DNA from: CAIYRG01 sp035577685
GTDB lineage: Bacteria; Pseudomonadota; Alphaproteobacteria; Micropepsales; Micropepsaceae
Assembly: GCA_035577685.1 (NCBI GenBank)
Contig: DATLVC010000125.1
Span: 1 to 6,007, forward strand
Length of the DNA stretch: 6,007 bases
Direction of reading: 5' to 3'
In this document: positions 5,536 to 6,007 of the stretch, in pieces
How the letters are laid out: every line of letters begins with the position of its first letter
How positions within the stretch are numbered: position 1 is the stretch's first letter
The notes under the pieces: generated by a model
What the model was told of the DNA's origin: nothing
The model's database searches: none
Seen by the model: the letters and a program-made list of their open reading frames with translations, nothing else
Position numbers and translations under genes: made by a program

Positions 5536-6007
5536 GTGTCCCCATTCGAGAAACGCCAACAAAACGTACGACGCCTATTGTTCACAGGACTTGTCTCGGC
5601 CGCCGCACTGACGAGCGGCGGTCCGGCCTCGGCCCAGCCGGCAGGCCAAGCCGCAACGCCCGATCCGGTTGCCACGCTCGTGGGCCGTCTCGATTTCGCG
5701 CGCTACAAGGCGACGATCAAGTCGCTGACCCAGTTCGGCGACCGGCGCCAGGGCACGGAGCGGAACCGCAATGCGATCGATTGGATCGAGGCGCAGCTCA
5801 AGAGCTATGGCTGCGCCACCGAACGTTTGAAATATGAATATCTGGAGCCGGGACGCACGGGCAGCGAACCCCGGGTCGAAGTGGCGAGCCCGGCCAATGG
5901 CAGCGAGCCCGCGCGCACGCTGGGCGGCGGCCGCGGCCGCTATTTGCGCAATCCGACATTTCTGAATGGCGATCCCAACCGGCAGCCCGATCCGAAACTG
6001 CGCGCGC
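5536..6007 (+). CDS. M28-type metallopeptidase precursor, N-terminal part
   Basis: An open frame runs from a GTG codon to the window edge (157 full codons, no stop), so only the N-terminus is seen. It begins with a signal peptide: basic RR at residues 12-13, hydrophobic LLFTGLVSAAAL, probable cleavage at ASA before QPAG, residue 33 or so. The mature start contains LDFARYKATIKSLTQFGDRRQGTERNRNAIDWIEAQLKSYG (residues 52-92). This resembles the N-terminal region of exported M28-family Zn aminopeptidases, where a G-x-R-x3-T/S-x-N motif and a long helix precede the catalytic domain. Residues after 100 are a low-complexity Gly/Pro/Arg loop. The zinc ligands lie beyond the edge, so activity cannot be checked. 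It is translated 9 nt after the amidohydrolase gene and is surely in the same operon. It could instead belong to another peptidase family with the same leader domain. Confidence 0.75.
   Translation, partial: MSPFEKRQQNVRRLLFTGLVSAAALTSGGPASAQPAGQAATPDPVATLVGRLDFARYKATIKSLTQFGDRRQGTERNRNAIDWIEAQLKSYGCATERLKYEYLEPGRTGSEPRVEVASPANGSEPARTLGGGRGRYLRNPTFLNGDPNRQPDPKLRA

Noticed and set aside
4984..5562. 192-residue minus-strand frame opposite the amidohydrolase
   Set aside because: Antisense shadow: the plus strand holds a complete enzyme with all metal ligands.

Overview
The window is GC-rich, gene-dense bacterial chromosomal DNA. Protein style (NsrR-type Rrf2 regulator, group III truncated haemoglobin, periplasmic Sel1/TonB-C protein, Tat-exported amidohydrolase) and codon use suggest an alphaproteobacterium, probably of the Hyphomicrobiales/Bradyrhizobium-like group. 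This is inferred from style only, because no rRNA or other marker gene is present. Seven protein genes are supported, the last cut by the window edge. I see no tRNA, rRNA, CRISPR array, insertion sequence or convincing rho-independent terminator.

Layout. (1) Positions 47-1201, minus strand: an exported beta-propeller (NHL-like) protein. Upstream of it is a perfect 25-bp inverted repeat (1307-1331). (2) 1369-1674, minus: a small exported protein of unknown function. (3) A 248-bp divergent intergenic region (1675-1922) with two palindromic elements. (4) 1923-2807, plus: a periplasmic protein with Sel1-like repeats and a TonB-type C-terminal domain. (5) 2853-3356, minus: an unrecognised three-helix inner-membrane protein whose start lies inside the 3' end of (6), a group III truncated haemoglobin (3331-3777, minus). 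(7) 3778-3885: a divergent control region with two NsrR-type operators. (8) 3886-4353, plus: an NsrR-like Fe-S repressor. (9) 4447-5526, plus: a Tat-exported amidohydrolase, followed after 9 nt by (10) a GTG-started M28-type metallopeptidase precursor that runs off the right end.

How the genes fit together. The centre (2853-4353) reads as a compact nitric-oxide response module. The Rrf2 regulator has the NsrR cluster ligands, and the gap between it and the divergent globin gene carries two 11-1-11 palindromes that closely match the published NsrR consensus. The globin would bind or detoxify NO, and the translationally coupled membrane protein is an undescribed candidate partner. The right flank is a two-gene exported hydrolase operon. 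The left flank holds exported proteins with no demonstrable link to the NO module.
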